A stretch of DNA of 32,158 nt from Microbulbifer mangrovi (GTDB lineage: Bacteria > Pseudomonadota > Gammaproteobacteria > Pseudomonadales > Cellvibrionaceae). The position numbers were made by a program, and so were the translations under genes. Of this stretch, positions 24,687 through 32,158 are shown piece by piece. The notes under the pieces were generated by a model, which was not told the origin of the DNA, did not search any database, and saw only the letters and a list, made by a program, of their open reading frames with translations. How positions within the stretch are numbered: position 1 is the first letter of the stretch; every line of letters starts with the position of its first letter. Location: assembly GCF_002009015.1 (NCBI RefSeq), contig NZ_LZDE01000306.1:1-32158 (forward strand). The letters are read 5' to 3'.

Positions 24687-25820
24687 ATGCGGGGTGAATT
24701 CCTGCAACAGCTGTTGCCCAGTTTTTACAGATCTGCCGAACAGCCCGGCAACTGGTGTCACGCGCTGGATATGATTCGCGATGAGATGCAACTGGGCAGT
24801 GTCGTGGTACAGATGCTGCGACGGGATGGCGATCGCCTGACCCAGGAGTGGGTCGCGCGTGATTCAATCTCCACGACGCACGCCGAATCTCACGATTGCC
24901 TGGTCAACAACGATGAAAACCCCCGTCTTGACCTGAGTGACGTGCAACCGCCAGTGGCCGACAGCACCGTCATTCGCGACGAATGTCAGAAGACGGCGGA
25001 CAGCCCGCGTTTCAAAGCACTCCGGGAACGTATGCAGCTACTGGGATTGGGGCGGCCAGCTATCCTCGGCGTTCGCTACGGGGAGGATCGCAATCTGTGC
25101 ATGATTCTTCACCGGCGCTATGACGATGCCCGAGAATTCAGCGAGGGCCAGGAAAGATTCCTGCATTTACTGACCCCCCACCTCAAACAGACGGTTTCCC
25201 TCCAGGATAAAATCGGCCAGCTGCAGGAGCAGAGCCAATTCCTGAGTCATTCCCTGGACCAGTTCAATACCGGTGTGCTGGTCCTCGATGGCGCTGGAGA
25301 GTTGCGCTGGGCCAATACCCTTGCCCGCCAGGTGCTTGGGCGGAGTCAACATGTATCCCAGACCGGAAGCCGGTTGCGCTGCAGTTCCCGCGAAGACCAA
25401 CAACTGCTTGATGAACTGATAGAGCACGCGAGAAAGGAGTCCGGCGGGCGATTTGTGGGAAAGATCGGGCCCGAATGGAATGCTCCGCTACAGTTATTGG
25501 CTGTGCCGATCCGGAGACCCATTACTGGCACGTCCCAGGGGATCGTGGTCTACATTTCTGAAAGCGGAGTCAAAAGCGACCTTTCGGCGCTTGAAGTCGT
25601 GCGCTTGTTCGGGCTGACGCCCGCCGAGGCCAGGCTCGCGGTTGCGCTCTACGAAGGGAGCGCAGTGAACGAGTACGCAGCGAAGCAGGGAATTTCCTCG
25701 GGCACCGCGCGGATACAGTTGAAAAGTATCTTCTCCAAACTCGGTGTCCATCGTCAGCCCGAACTGGTGCGGCTGCTGGGCGCCTCGATTTCCGCGAAGA
25801 CCCTGCACAGCATTAACTGA
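24687..25820 (+). CDS. LuxR-family helix-turn-helix regulator with PAS-like sensor region
   Basis: This is a 377-residue putative transcription factor. The C-terminal LuxR-type helix-turn-helix (about 309-365) reads FGLTPAEARLAVALYEG, then GISSGTARIQLKSIFSKLGVHR, typical of GerE/LuxR domains. A PAS-like segment (about 190-290, TGVLVLDGAGELRWANTLA) precedes it, and a GAF-like N-terminal region (LLPSFYRSAEQPGNWCHALD) is weakly recognisable. No phosphoreceiver domain is present, so it is not a response regulator. I chose the ATG at 24687, with GAGG (24678-24681) 5 bases upstream; an ATG at 24645 would add 14 residues but its GGGAG is only 2 bases away. Its position directly before the hydrolase/receptor genes suggests it controls them. 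The ligand is unknown. Confidence 0.85.
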   Translation: MRGEFLQQLLPSFYRSAEQPGNWCHALDMIRDEMQLGSVVVQMLRRDGDRLTQEWVARDSISTTHAESHDCLVNNDENPRLDLSDVQPPVADSTVIRDECQKTADSPRFKALRERMQLLGLGRPAILGVRYGEDRNLCMILHRRYDDAREFSEGQERFLHLLTPHLKQTVSLQDKIGQLQEQSQFLSHSLDQFNTGVLVLDGAGELRWANTLARQVLGRSQHVSQTGSRLRCSSREDQQLLDELIEHARKESGGRFVGKIGPEWNAPLQLLAVPIRRPITGTSQGIVVYISESGVKSDLSALEVVRLFGLTPAEARLAVALYEGSAVNEYAAKQGISSGTARIQLKSIFSKLGVHRQPELVRLLGASISAKTLHSIN

Positions 25821-25835
25821 CCCACTCCCTCCCGG

Positions 25836-25872
25836 TGAACATTTTCCGGCCGGGCCATCTGGCCGGTGTTCA
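25836..25872. terminator. Compound inverted repeat after the LuxR-type gene
   Basis: TGAACA (25836-25841), CCGGCC (25846-25851), GGCCGG (25861-25866) and TGTTCA (25867-25872) form nested arms with a 4-base TTTT bulge on the left side and a 9-base loop. It starts 16 bases after the stop. The downstream sequence TTCCTATCC is only mildly T-rich, so efficient rho-independent termination is uncertain; an operator role is the alternative. Confidence 0.4.
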
Positions 25873-25917
25873 TTCCTATCCCCGTATCTGCCTCTCCGCC
25901 TTCATACATTTACACCC

Positions 25918-25939
25918 TCATATCTCATATTGGATATGA
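25918..25939. promoter_or_regulatory. Perfect 7-8-7 inverted repeat upstream of the serine hydrolase gene
   Basis: TCATATC (25918-25924) and GATATGA (25933-25939) are perfect reverse complements around an 8-base spacer. A direct repeat CTCATAT lies across its left half. The site is about 80 bases before the hydrolase start, a usual place for an activator or operator site; the adjacent LuxR-type regulator is the obvious candidate binder. This is inference. Confidence 0.4.
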
Positions 25940-26017
25940 CACCCAGTCCACGGCTCCCTAGCATCCTATAGCGACTGAGACAGAACGCTGTCCGGGCTTT
26001 CCAGGAGTAAATGGACG

Positions 26018-27283
26018 ATGATCAAAACCCATAAACAACGCTTTCTAATCAACCTTGCCTGCATCGCTACCGCGGGTCTAATACCGGTAATGGCGAGCGC
26101 ACAGCTTGCTCTTGACCCCCATGTGGCCGAGGTCGGACCGGAGTCCGATGTGCCGGTAGCTATCCAGAATGCCCGCTGGCATATGAATGATGCCGATATC
26201 AACGTGCTCACGTTCCGCAGTATGGAAACCCTGTTTACCACCCGGACCGTGGCCCGCTCGGGCAATGTGTCCGTACTGCCTCGCGAGGATAGCGCGCTCG
26301 ACTTCGATTACCAGTTCGAGGGCAGGACTTACAAGCCGGAGGAGTTCCTCGATCGAACCTACACCAATGCCATGCTGGTGATGAAAAACGGAAAGATCGT
26401 CTACGAGAACTATCTCAACAACAGTAAAGCGGACACGCATTTTATGGGCTGGTCGATGACCAAATCCCTGACTTCGCTGTTGGTCGGTATTGCCCTTGAA
26501 GAGGGCCGTATCCGGTCCCTGGACGATGATATTACCGATTACCTGCCCGAGCTGAAGAGTGGCGCCTACAAGGGGGTCACCATCCGTCAGGTCCTGCAAA
26601 TGCGCTCAGGGGTTGATTACGAGGAGAGCTATGACTTCGACAGCCCGGGGATCGCTGCGCGCAACCATATCCAGGCGCTGGTGAAGAATGTTGTGCGCTT
26701 TGTCGACGCCGCACGTGACATCGAACGCGCGCATCCGCCCGGCAAAGTATTTCAGTACAAGACCATTGATACCGCTGTACTGGGGCTGCTGGTTGAGCGG
26801 GTGAGTGACGGCAGCACGCTGGCCTCATATCTGGCAAACCGGCTCTGGGAACCTCTGGGCGCGGAGTCAAATGGCTTCTTCATTATGGATGGCGAGCCCG
26901 GCGTGGGTCGCGAGTTCAGTGGCGCTGGCTTCAATGCCACCCTGCGTGATTACGCGAGGATAGGCGAACTGATGCTGAATGAAGGAGAGATTAATGGTCG
27001 TCGAATTGTTTCTCGTGATTGGGTCAGGGAATCGGTAAAGCCCGCGGGCCCGGAAGAAGGACCGATGGATTACGGCTACCAGTGGTGGACAGTATCCAAA
27101 ACGCCCGCGTACTCCGCAATCGGCTTGCAGGGGCAGTTCATTTTTGTCGATCCGTCGACCGCGACGGTCATCGTCAAGCTCAGTTATTTTCCGCCGGAAG
27201 ACAAGGACGAGGCGGCCATGCGTGAGACGTTCAGTTTCTTTGAGGCCGCATCGAAGTGGAACCCAGGGAAGGACAGGGTTTAA
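26018..27283 (+). CDS. Exported serine hydrolase, class C beta-lactamase fold (NylB/EstB-like)
   Basis: This 421-residue serine hydrolase has an N-terminal signal peptide (hydrophobic 9-25, likely cut after ASA at 26-28), placing it in the periplasm. The SxxK nucleophile motif is Ser146-Met-Thr-Lys149 (GWSMTKSLTSLL), the second motif is Tyr246-Lys-Thr248 rather than the Tyr-x-Asn of true AmpC enzymes, and no KTG box is seen; AIGLQGQFIFVD occupies the third-motif region. This pattern fits 6-aminohexanoate-oligomer hydrolase or esterase EstB relatives more than antibiotic-degrading enzymes. AGGAG lies 10 bases upstream of the ATG. A TonB receptor gene follows after about 110 bases. The substrate, an amide or ester, is not known. 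Confidence 0.88.
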   Translation: MIKTHKQRFLINLACIATAGLIPVMASAQLALDPHVAEVGPESDVPVAIQNARWHMNDADINVLTFRSMETLFTTRTVARSGNVSVLPREDSALDFDYQFEGRTYKPEEFLDRTYTNAMLVMKNGKIVYENYLNNSKADTHFMGWSMTKSLTSLLVGIALEEGRIRSLDDDITDYLPELKSGAYKGVTIRQVLQMRSGVDYEESYDFDSPGIAARNHIQALVKNVVRFVDAARDIERAHPPGKVFQYKTIDTAVLGLLVERVSDGSTLASYLANRLWEPLGAESNGFFIMDGEPGVGREFSGAGFNATLRDYARIGELMLNEGEINGRRIVSRDWVRESVKPAGPEEGPMDYGYQWWTVSKTPAYSAIGLQGQFIFVDPSTATVIVKLSYFPPEDKDEAAMRETFSFFEAASKWNPGKDRV

Positions 27284-27392
27284 CCGGTGAGACTGGAGCA
27301 GGGACGCTCCAACCTATGCGGAATACGAGAGCCGAAAACTATGCGATCCATCAATTTCAAAAAAATAAGTATCGTCAAATAAGGAAATGACC

Positions 27393-29588
27393 ATGAAGCA
27401 GAACAAGATTCTCCTTGCTACGCTACTGGGCTCCGCCAGCAGCTATGTGCTCGCGCAGACTGCTGATCCAGTGGCCGAGGCACCACGAACAGCCGCCTCC
27501 ACCGTCGAAGAAGTGGTGGTGACCGCACAACGCCGTGAAGAGAGCCTGGAAGATATTCCGATGTCCGCCACGGCATTGAATAGCAAAATGTTGAAAAACC
27601 TCGGCGTGAGCAAAGTTCAGGATCTGCAGTCCGCTTCTCCGTCACTCTCCATTACGGATACGGGCCCGACCCTGAGTGTGAACATTCGCGGTATCGGCAT
27701 TGCCACCAATACACCGAATGTCACTACGGGAGTTGCCACCTATATTGATGGACTCTTCCAGCCCCCTATTGTGCAATCGAACAGCTTCTACGATATCGAA
27801 TCCGTAGAAGTACTGCGCGGCCCACAGGGCACCTTTGTCGGCAACAACTCTACCGGTGGGGCCATCTTCATTAATACCCGATCTCCAGAGCTTGGAAAGT
27901 TTGGGGGCTACGCAGAGACATCCCTCGGTAACTATGACAGCCTCGGATTTGAGGGCGCGGTCAATATTCCCGTTACCGAAGACCTGGCCGTACGCTTTGC
28001 GGGCTTGACCCGAAATCGCGAAAGCTACTACGAGGATATCGGGCCGTTCGAGAACGATGCAGGAAAGCTGGAAGAATACAGTGGCCGTGTAGGCATCCTT
28101 TGGAACCCGGAAAACCTCGAGCTGCTATTCAAGGCACAAACCAACAAGCGCAAGACGGGAGGCTATCCTGCCCAGCCGATCGCCGGAACCACCTACGGAG
28201 CGTTCCGCGTTGAAGATCCTTTCACCTATGCCTTTGACGAAGATGTGGCTTACGAAGACAGCGGGGATATGTATAGCCTGAAGCTGGATTACGCATTGGC
28301 AAGTGGGCTGCAGCTGCGGTCGGTGTCCGGCTATCAGGACAAGGCCATCTCGAATATTTCGGACCTGGATGGTTCGACCGCTCCAGTAGCGGCAAATGGC
28401 GATATCGTTGAAGATTATTTCGCCAATGAAAAACAGCTGAGCCAGGAAATCAACCTCATCTCACCAGTCGACGGCCCGTTTGACTGGGTACTGGGTGCCT
28501 ACTACCAGGAAACCGATATCGACATCATGATTGTCGATACACAAGCTGCCTTTCCAACCGATATACCCGGCGGCAACCGTCGAAAAGTTACCGGGCTATT
28601 CGCCCAGGGAAACTACGAATTCCTGCCCTCTTGGGAACTGCAGACAGGACTGCGCCGATCTACCTATGCGGTAGAGGGGCACGGCGGTATTTTCGTGGGT
28701 CGCGGTATCCCCGGATTCCCTGCTGAAGGCCTGCAGGTGGGCGATCTCGGTGGCGATTACAGGGACGACCAGATTACCGGGAAGCTTGCATTGAACCGCT
28801 ACCTGGATAGTGGCTTGGTGTATGCGCAGGTGTCCACAGGCTACAAGCCGGGCGGATTCAACTCCATTTCGTCAGAGTTCGATGCAGAAACTGTAACCAG
28901 CTACGAGCTCGGCTGGAAGTTCAGCGCATTTGATGATCGCATACGCACCCAGTTGACGGCGTTCTACAACGATTATCAGGACTTCCAGTTTGCGGTGCTG
29001 GAGCCTTCTACCGGCGTAGAGGGGTCGGAAAATATCGCAGACATGACCATCAAGGGGCTGGAAGCGCAGGTTCAGGCACAGCTCGGGAACTGGTCAATCG
29101 TCGGTAATCTCGGTTACACCCAGTCAAACCTGCCAGCCCAAACCTTTATCAACGCACGGGCACTCCCCGGCAGTTCACTCGGTCCTCAGTGCCCCGCAGG
29201 TATGCCATCCATGCCGCCAGTGTGTTTCGATTACGGGCCCTTTATGGAGACAACCACGGGTGGTGATGCGTTATACGCACCGGAGCTAACTTACAACCTT
29301 TCGGTAAGTTACGAATATACGCTCGATGGCGGCCTCTACCTTACGCCCCAGATCAGCTATTCCCATATAGACCGACAGTATTCCTACCTCGCTTACTCAC
29401 CAGAGTCTGATGCGCTGGCCAGCCGCGACCTGCTCAATGCCAGCATATCCCTCACGGACGACCAGTGGAAAGTGTCCGCCTATGGCAGCAACCTGACCGA
29501 TGAGCAATACGTCTCCGGCCAGTTTGGCATCACTGAATTCTATGGCGCGCCTCGGGAATATGGACTGCGTCTGAGTATCGCTTTCTGA
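27393..29588 (+). CDS. TonB-dependent outer-membrane receptor
   Basis: This 731-residue protein is a gated beta-barrel that imports a ligand using TonB energy. It has a signal peptide (about 1-21, cut before QTADP), a TonB-box-like start VEEVVVTAQRREESLEDIP, a plug domain (about 50-165, with VEVLRGPQGTFVGNNSTGGAI), and a barrel ending in the aromatic C-terminal strand REYGLRLSIAF, closing on Phe as outer-membrane proteins do. I chose the ATG at 27393, 7 bases after AAGGA (27381-27385); the ATG at 27387 is too close to that site. This plug style is common in receptors with non-siderophore ligands. It lies downstream of the serine hydrolase and ends before an intrinsic terminator. The ligand is unknown. 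Confidence 0.93.
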   Translation: MKQNKILLATLLGSASSYVLAQTADPVAEAPRTAASTVEEVVVTAQRREESLEDIPMSATALNSKMLKNLGVSKVQDLQSASPSLSITDTGPTLSVNIRGIGIATNTPNVTTGVATYIDGLFQPPIVQSNSFYDIESVEVLRGPQGTFVGNNSTGGAIFINTRSPELGKFGGYAETSLGNYDSLGFEGAVNIPVTEDLAVRFAGLTRNRESYYEDIGPFENDAGKLEEYSGRVGILWNPENLELLFKAQTNKRKTGGYPAQPIAGTTYGAFRVEDPFTYAFDEDVAYEDSGDMYSLKLDYALASGLQLRSVSGYQDKAISNISDLDGSTAPVAANGDIVEDYFANEKQLSQEINLISPVDGPFDWVLGAYYQETDIDIMIVDTQAAFPTDIPGGNRRKVTGLFAQGNYEFLPSWELQTGLRRSTYAVEGHGGIFVGRGIPGFPAEGLQVGDLGGDYRDDQITGKLALNRYLDSGLVYAQVSTGYKPGGFNSISSEFDAETVTSYELGWKFSAFDDRIRTQLTAFYNDYQDFQFAVLEPSTGVEGSENIADMTIKGLEAQVQAQLGNWSIVGNLGYTQSNLPAQTFINARALPGSSLGPQCPAGMPSMPPVCFDYGPFMETTTGGDALYAPELTYNLSVSYEYTLDGGLYLTPQISYSHIDRQYSYLAYSPESDALASRDLLNASISLTDDQWKVSAYGSNLTDEQYVSGQFGITEFYGAPREYGLRLSIAF

Positions 29589-29624
29589 CAAAAAATCATC
29601 TTAACCCTAATGGTTACTCCCTTT

Positions 29625-29656
29625 GCCGGATTGTCGCGACGCAATCCGGCTTTTTT
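29625..29656 (+). terminator. Rho-independent terminator after the TonB receptor gene
   Basis: GCCGGATT (29625-29632) and AATCCGGC (29643-29650) form a perfect 8-bp stem with a 10-base loop, followed at once by six T residues (29651-29656). It is 36 bases after the receptor stop and ends 28 bases before the amidohydrolase start. It ends the receptor transcript or reduces read-through into the amidohydrolase gene. Confidence 0.85.
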
Positions 29657-29684
29657 CAGGGAGAGATGTCGTCGCGGAGGTACC

Positions 29685-31439
29685 ATGCCTGTAAAACTAA
29701 TTCCTGTCTTTCGCCACCGCGTCCTCAGCGTGCTGGTATCCATTCTGTTTACCACGGGGGTAGCTGCGGACAGCAGGTATGCGGATCGCGTTTTACTCGA
29801 TGCCCGGGTCTACACGGTTGATCCGGCCAGGCCAGAAGCGAGCGCAATCGCAATTCGAAATGGAACGTTTGTCTTTGTGGGAGACCCCGATGGCGCCAAA
29901 TCATGGATCGGGCCAGAGACCGTCGTAGAGACGCTAAACGGCCGGCTGGTGTTGCCAGGGCTCATTGACGGCCACACTCACCCGGGAATTCTGTCCCTGT
30001 TTGCTTCTACAGATATGGCGGCAGCGCCAGACCCGGAACCGGCGGCGTTACTGGAGTGGCTGGATAGCTACGCGAGCGAAAATCCGCAGGTACCATTCAT
30101 TATTGCCGGCTTCTGGCGCACCGCCGACTTTGGCATTAAGGGCCCGCACAAAGCGCGCCTGGACGCAGTAATCAGAGATCGTCCGGTAGCGCTGATGGAC
30201 GATTCTGGCCACAGTATGTGGCTGAATAGCAAGGCGCTGGAAGTGATGGGAATCGGGCCGGATGCCCCGGACCCTGCACCAGGACTTGCCTACTACCAGC
30301 GGGATAAAAATAACGAGCCCACCGGCTGGATCAAGGAATTCAGCTCTGCGCCGATCCAGGAGCGGGTGTTGTCCGAGGCAACCACGGCCGATCTCACGGC
30401 CAACCTCGAACACTTTCTTCGTTATCTTTCGAGCCAGGGAGTCACCAGCCTGTACGACGGCGGCAACCTCGGACTGCACGACAAGGTCTACAGCGTGCTG
30501 GCGAAGATGGACAGGGAAGGGCGCCTGCCACTTCGTTACGAGGGTAGCTACCACGTCCATCTCCCGAGCCAGATTGGTCGCGCTATCCCGGAAATCAAGC
30601 GGCTGCGAAAAACCTATGGCGGTCGCAACCTGCACTTCAATACCGTAAAGATTCACTTCGACGGTGTGCACGAGATCAGGACTTCAGCACTGCTGCAGGA
30701 CTTTACCGACGATGTGGGAAATCACGGCGGCACGCTCATTGACGAAGATCGACTGGTCAAATTTATCCGCGAACTGCATCGAGAAAAACTCGATCTGCAT
30801 ATGCATGTCGTGGGTGACAGGGCAACACGGGTAGCGCTGGATGCCTATGAACGCGCAAAGCAGAGGGGATGGAACTACCCGCGTCTTACCCTGTGTCACC
30901 TGGAGCTAGTGAGTGAGGAGGATATCCCGCGCTTCAAGCAACTAGGCGTAGTGGCGAACTTTACCCCGCACTGGTTTGGCGACCTTTTCCAGGGGGCCGC
31001 GTCCAGCCTGGGAGAGCGCAACGAGCAGAAAATGCGTGCGAAGTCATTCTTTGAGGCGGGTGCGACCGTGAGTTTTTCGAGTGATGTGGTCGTGCCAGAA
31101 GAAATGGATCGTGCAACGCCATTTCTCGGTATGCAGATTGGCCTCAATCGTCAGGATCTCAAGGGCGGTGAACGAGCAAAAATCATGCAACCTGTTTCAG
31201 AAAGACTGACTCTGGAGCAGCTCATCCGTGGATACACCATAAACGGGGCCTATCAGCTCAGGAGGTCCGCATCTCAGGGTTCGATTACCGCAGGCAAATC
31301 TGCAGACCTGGTGATTATGCAGGATGACGTTTTTACGCTGGATAGATACCGGATTCACCAAGCCGAAGTGTATCGGACCATGCTTGCGGGAGACTACGTC
31401 TATACCGCGGAGACGTCGCAGGCTGATAAGAAAAATTAA
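29685..31439 (+). CDS. Exported metal-dependent amidohydrolase (YtcJ-like, Amidohydro_3)
   Basis: This 584-residue hydrolase acts on C-N bonds of an unknown substrate. A signal peptide (hydrophobic 13-26, cut near VAA before DSRYADR) suggests a periplasmic location. Family marks are the N-terminal composite-sandwich start VLLDARVYTVDP, the metal-binding GLIDGHTHPG with His97 and His99, LDLHMHVVGDRA with further histidines, FSSDVVVPEE with a catalytic-type Asp, and the C-terminal GSITAGKSADLVIM. The ATG at 29685 has GGAGG (29676-29680) 4 bases upstream; the open frame starting at 29610 runs through the terminator hairpin and is rejected. The DUF3237 gene follows by 34 bases, probably co-transcribed. 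An arylamidase, dipeptidase or deacylase role is possible. Confidence 0.9.
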   Translation: MPVKLIPVFRHRVLSVLVSILFTTGVAADSRYADRVLLDARVYTVDPARPEASAIAIRNGTFVFVGDPDGAKSWIGPETVVETLNGRLVLPGLIDGHTHPGILSLFASTDMAAAPDPEPAALLEWLDSYASENPQVPFIIAGFWRTADFGIKGPHKARLDAVIRDRPVALMDDSGHSMWLNSKALEVMGIGPDAPDPAPGLAYYQRDKNNEPTGWIKEFSSAPIQERVLSEATTADLTANLEHFLRYLSSQGVTSLYDGGNLGLHDKVYSVLAKMDREGRLPLRYEGSYHVHLPSQIGRAIPEIKRLRKTYGGRNLHFNTVKIHFDGVHEIRTSALLQDFTDDVGNHGGTLIDEDRLVKFIRELHREKLDLHMHVVGDRATRVALDAYERAKQRGWNYPRLTLCHLELVSEEDIPRFKQLGVVANFTPHWFGDLFQGAASSLGERNEQKMRAKSFFEAGATVSFSSDVVVPEEMDRATPFLGMQIGLNRQDLKGGERAKIMQPVSERLTLEQLIRGYTINGAYQLRRSASQGSITAGKSADLVIMQDDVFTLDRYRIHQAEVYRTMLAGDYVYTAETSQADKKN

Positions 31440-31473
31440 CACATAAATAGACCACCAATACTGGAGTGATAGC

Positions 31474-32079
31474 GTGGACACTGATATTACAAAAAGAGCG
31501 ACTTTACGAGGCATGGCTGGCGTCATCGGCGTCGCAGGTATAGGTAGCCTCGGCCTTGCCAAGGCTACAGCGAGCAGGGCACAGCCACTGGGGAATATTC
31601 CTGAGGAGCGGCAACTCTCTGCAGAACTGGTGCTACAAATCCATGTGGCTCTCGGCGAAACCGAGGATATGGGGAAAACCGCTGACGGCCACCGTATCAA
31701 TTACCCGATTATTGGCGGCCATTTCAGCGGCCGCGGACTCAAAGGGAAGGTGATTCCTGGCGGTGCTGACATGTCCATCGAACGCGCTGACGGTGTAACC
31801 ATGATCAACGCACTTTACCGGCTCAATACCGACGATGGTGAGACTATCATCATCGATAACGCCGGAATCTGGCGCCCCAATGCCAATGGGCTCAAGAAGT
31901 TAAAGGCTGGCGACAAGCTGTTGGCAGAAGACTATTACTGTCTGACATCGCCAAAATTCAGCACATCCGTGGGTAAACACAACTGGCTCAGCCAAAACAT
32001 CTTCGTGGGTACCATTGATGATGTAGAGAATGAAAACGCCGTGCTTATCGGGTGCTACATGATGAATCAGACAGCCTGA
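31474..32079 (+). CDS. DUF3237 family protein with an export-type N-terminus (GTG start)
   Basis: This 201-residue protein has a DUF3237 domain from about residue 46 to the end: INYPIIGGHFSGRGLKGKV, IPGGADMSIERADG, DDGETIIIDNAGI and the closing NWLSQNIFVGTIDD segment. The family is a small beta-barrel of unknown biochemical role, often beside catabolic genes. The first 38 residues look like a Tat- or Sec-type export signal: KRATLRG resembles a twin-arginine motif with Lys in the first place, followed by a weakly hydrophobic, Gly-rich stretch (12-29). It starts with GTG at 31474, 7 bases after GGAG (31463-31466). It is last in the amidohydrolase unit, followed by a hairpin. The function is not assigned. 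Confidence 0.85.
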   Translation: MDTDITKRATLRGMAGVIGVAGIGSLGLAKATASRAQPLGNIPEERQLSAELVLQIHVALGETEDMGKTADGHRINYPIIGGHFSGRGLKGKVIPGGADMSIERADGVTMINALYRLNTDDGETIIIDNAGIWRPNANGLKKLKAGDKLLAEDYYCLTSPKFSTSVGKHNWLSQNIFVGTIDDVENENAVLIGCYMMNQTA

Positions 32080-32110
32080 GCGCGAGATTGAAGCCAAATG
32101 GGCTAGAACA

Positions 32111-32132
32111 TGCCTGGCTGAAGAGCCAGGCA
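32111..32132. terminator. Stem-loop downstream of the DUF3237 gene
   Basis: TGCCTGGCT (32111-32119) and AGCCAGGCA (32124-32132) form a perfect 9-bp stem with a GAAG tetraloop, 31 bases after the stop codon. This is a strong hairpin in a terminator position, but no T-run follows (CATTCACAC), so termination may need Rho, or the hairpin may protect the transcript end. Confidence 0.6.
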
Positions 32133-32136
32133 CATT

Positions 32137-32158
32137 CACACATCACACATCACACATC
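32137..32158. repeat. Tandem CACACAT heptamer array reaching the right edge
   Basis: CACACAT is repeated three times without a break (32137-32143, 32144-32150, 32151-32157) and base 32158 is the first base of a further copy or of the flank. The array starts right after the hairpin and is cut by the window end, so its real copy number is unknown. It is outside any gene I can see. Confidence 0.7.

Noticed and set aside
27294-27311. Hairpin TGGAGC/GCTCCA between the serine hydrolase and TonB receptor genes
   Set aside because: Only six base pairs and no T-run; too weak to call a terminator or attenuator.
29610-29684. Upstream extension of the amidohydrolase gene
   Set aside because: It runs through the terminator hairpin and T-run; the ATG at 29685 has a good ribosome site and starts a signal peptide.
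32137-32158. Start of a CRISPR array
   Set aside because: The unit is 7 bases with no spacers and no nearby cas genes, so it is a simple tandem repeat.

Overview
The window looks like a chromosomal segment of a free-living Gram-negative bacterium, most likely a marine-type gammaproteobacterium. The basis is a TonB-dependent receptor, exported hydrolases, a PpsA and Pfk-2 resembling the E. coli enzymes, and dense operons with 1-25 base overlaps. No rRNA, tRNA, phage, IS element or CRISPR array was seen, so the taxonomy is an inference from protein style only.

Region 1 (1-14303) combines central carbon metabolism with stress functions. A phosphoenolpyruvate synthase (ppsA, cut by the left edge) runs leftward. 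Divergent from it is a tandem-domain universal stress protein whose stop codon overlaps the start of a giant cyclic beta-1,2-glucan synthase (GT84, glycoamylase-like and GH94 modules, 2873 aa). Facing that pair, a leftward set encodes a PatZ-like GNAT acetyltransferase, type I GAPDH and Pfk-2-type phosphofructokinase. The ppsA/usp divergent promoter region carries a perfect 10-bp inverted repeat.

Region 2 (14438-24497) is a tightly packed rightward operon for a cytosolic group 3b-like (NAD(P)-coupled, sulfhydrogenase-type) [NiFe] hydrogenase. It encodes an Fe-S beta subunit, a stand-alone cyclic-nucleotide-binding-fold protein, a flavin/NAD(P) gamma subunit, the small and large subunits, the C-terminal maturation protease, and HypA, HypF, HypC, HypD and HypE. 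Two oddities stand out. HypA has cleanly lost its zinc-finger module (no cysteine at all) while keeping the nickel-binding MHE start, and no hypB is present. The Crp-like subunit lacks a DNA-binding domain and has Trp where cAMP-binding cassettes have Glu.

Region 3 (24687-32079) is a separate accessory set: a LuxR-type regulator, a periplasmic NylB/class C beta-lactamase-fold serine hydrolase, a TonB-dependent receptor, an exported YtcJ-like amidohydrolase and an exported DUF3237 protein. An intrinsic terminator separates receptor and amidohydrolase, and a hairpin plus a heptamer tandem repeat lie at the right edge. It plausibly takes up and hydrolyses an amide- or ester-containing compound; the substrate is unknown.

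Taken together, regions 1 and 2 resemble a low-oxygen or energy-starvation island: Usp, Pfk-2, GAPDH, PEP synthase, a lysine acetyltransferase and an NAD(P)H-linked hydrogenase. The combination recalls the mycobacterial dormancy regulon (usp, pfkB, hydrogenase). That parallel is inference, and no canonical FNR box was found to prove co-regulation.
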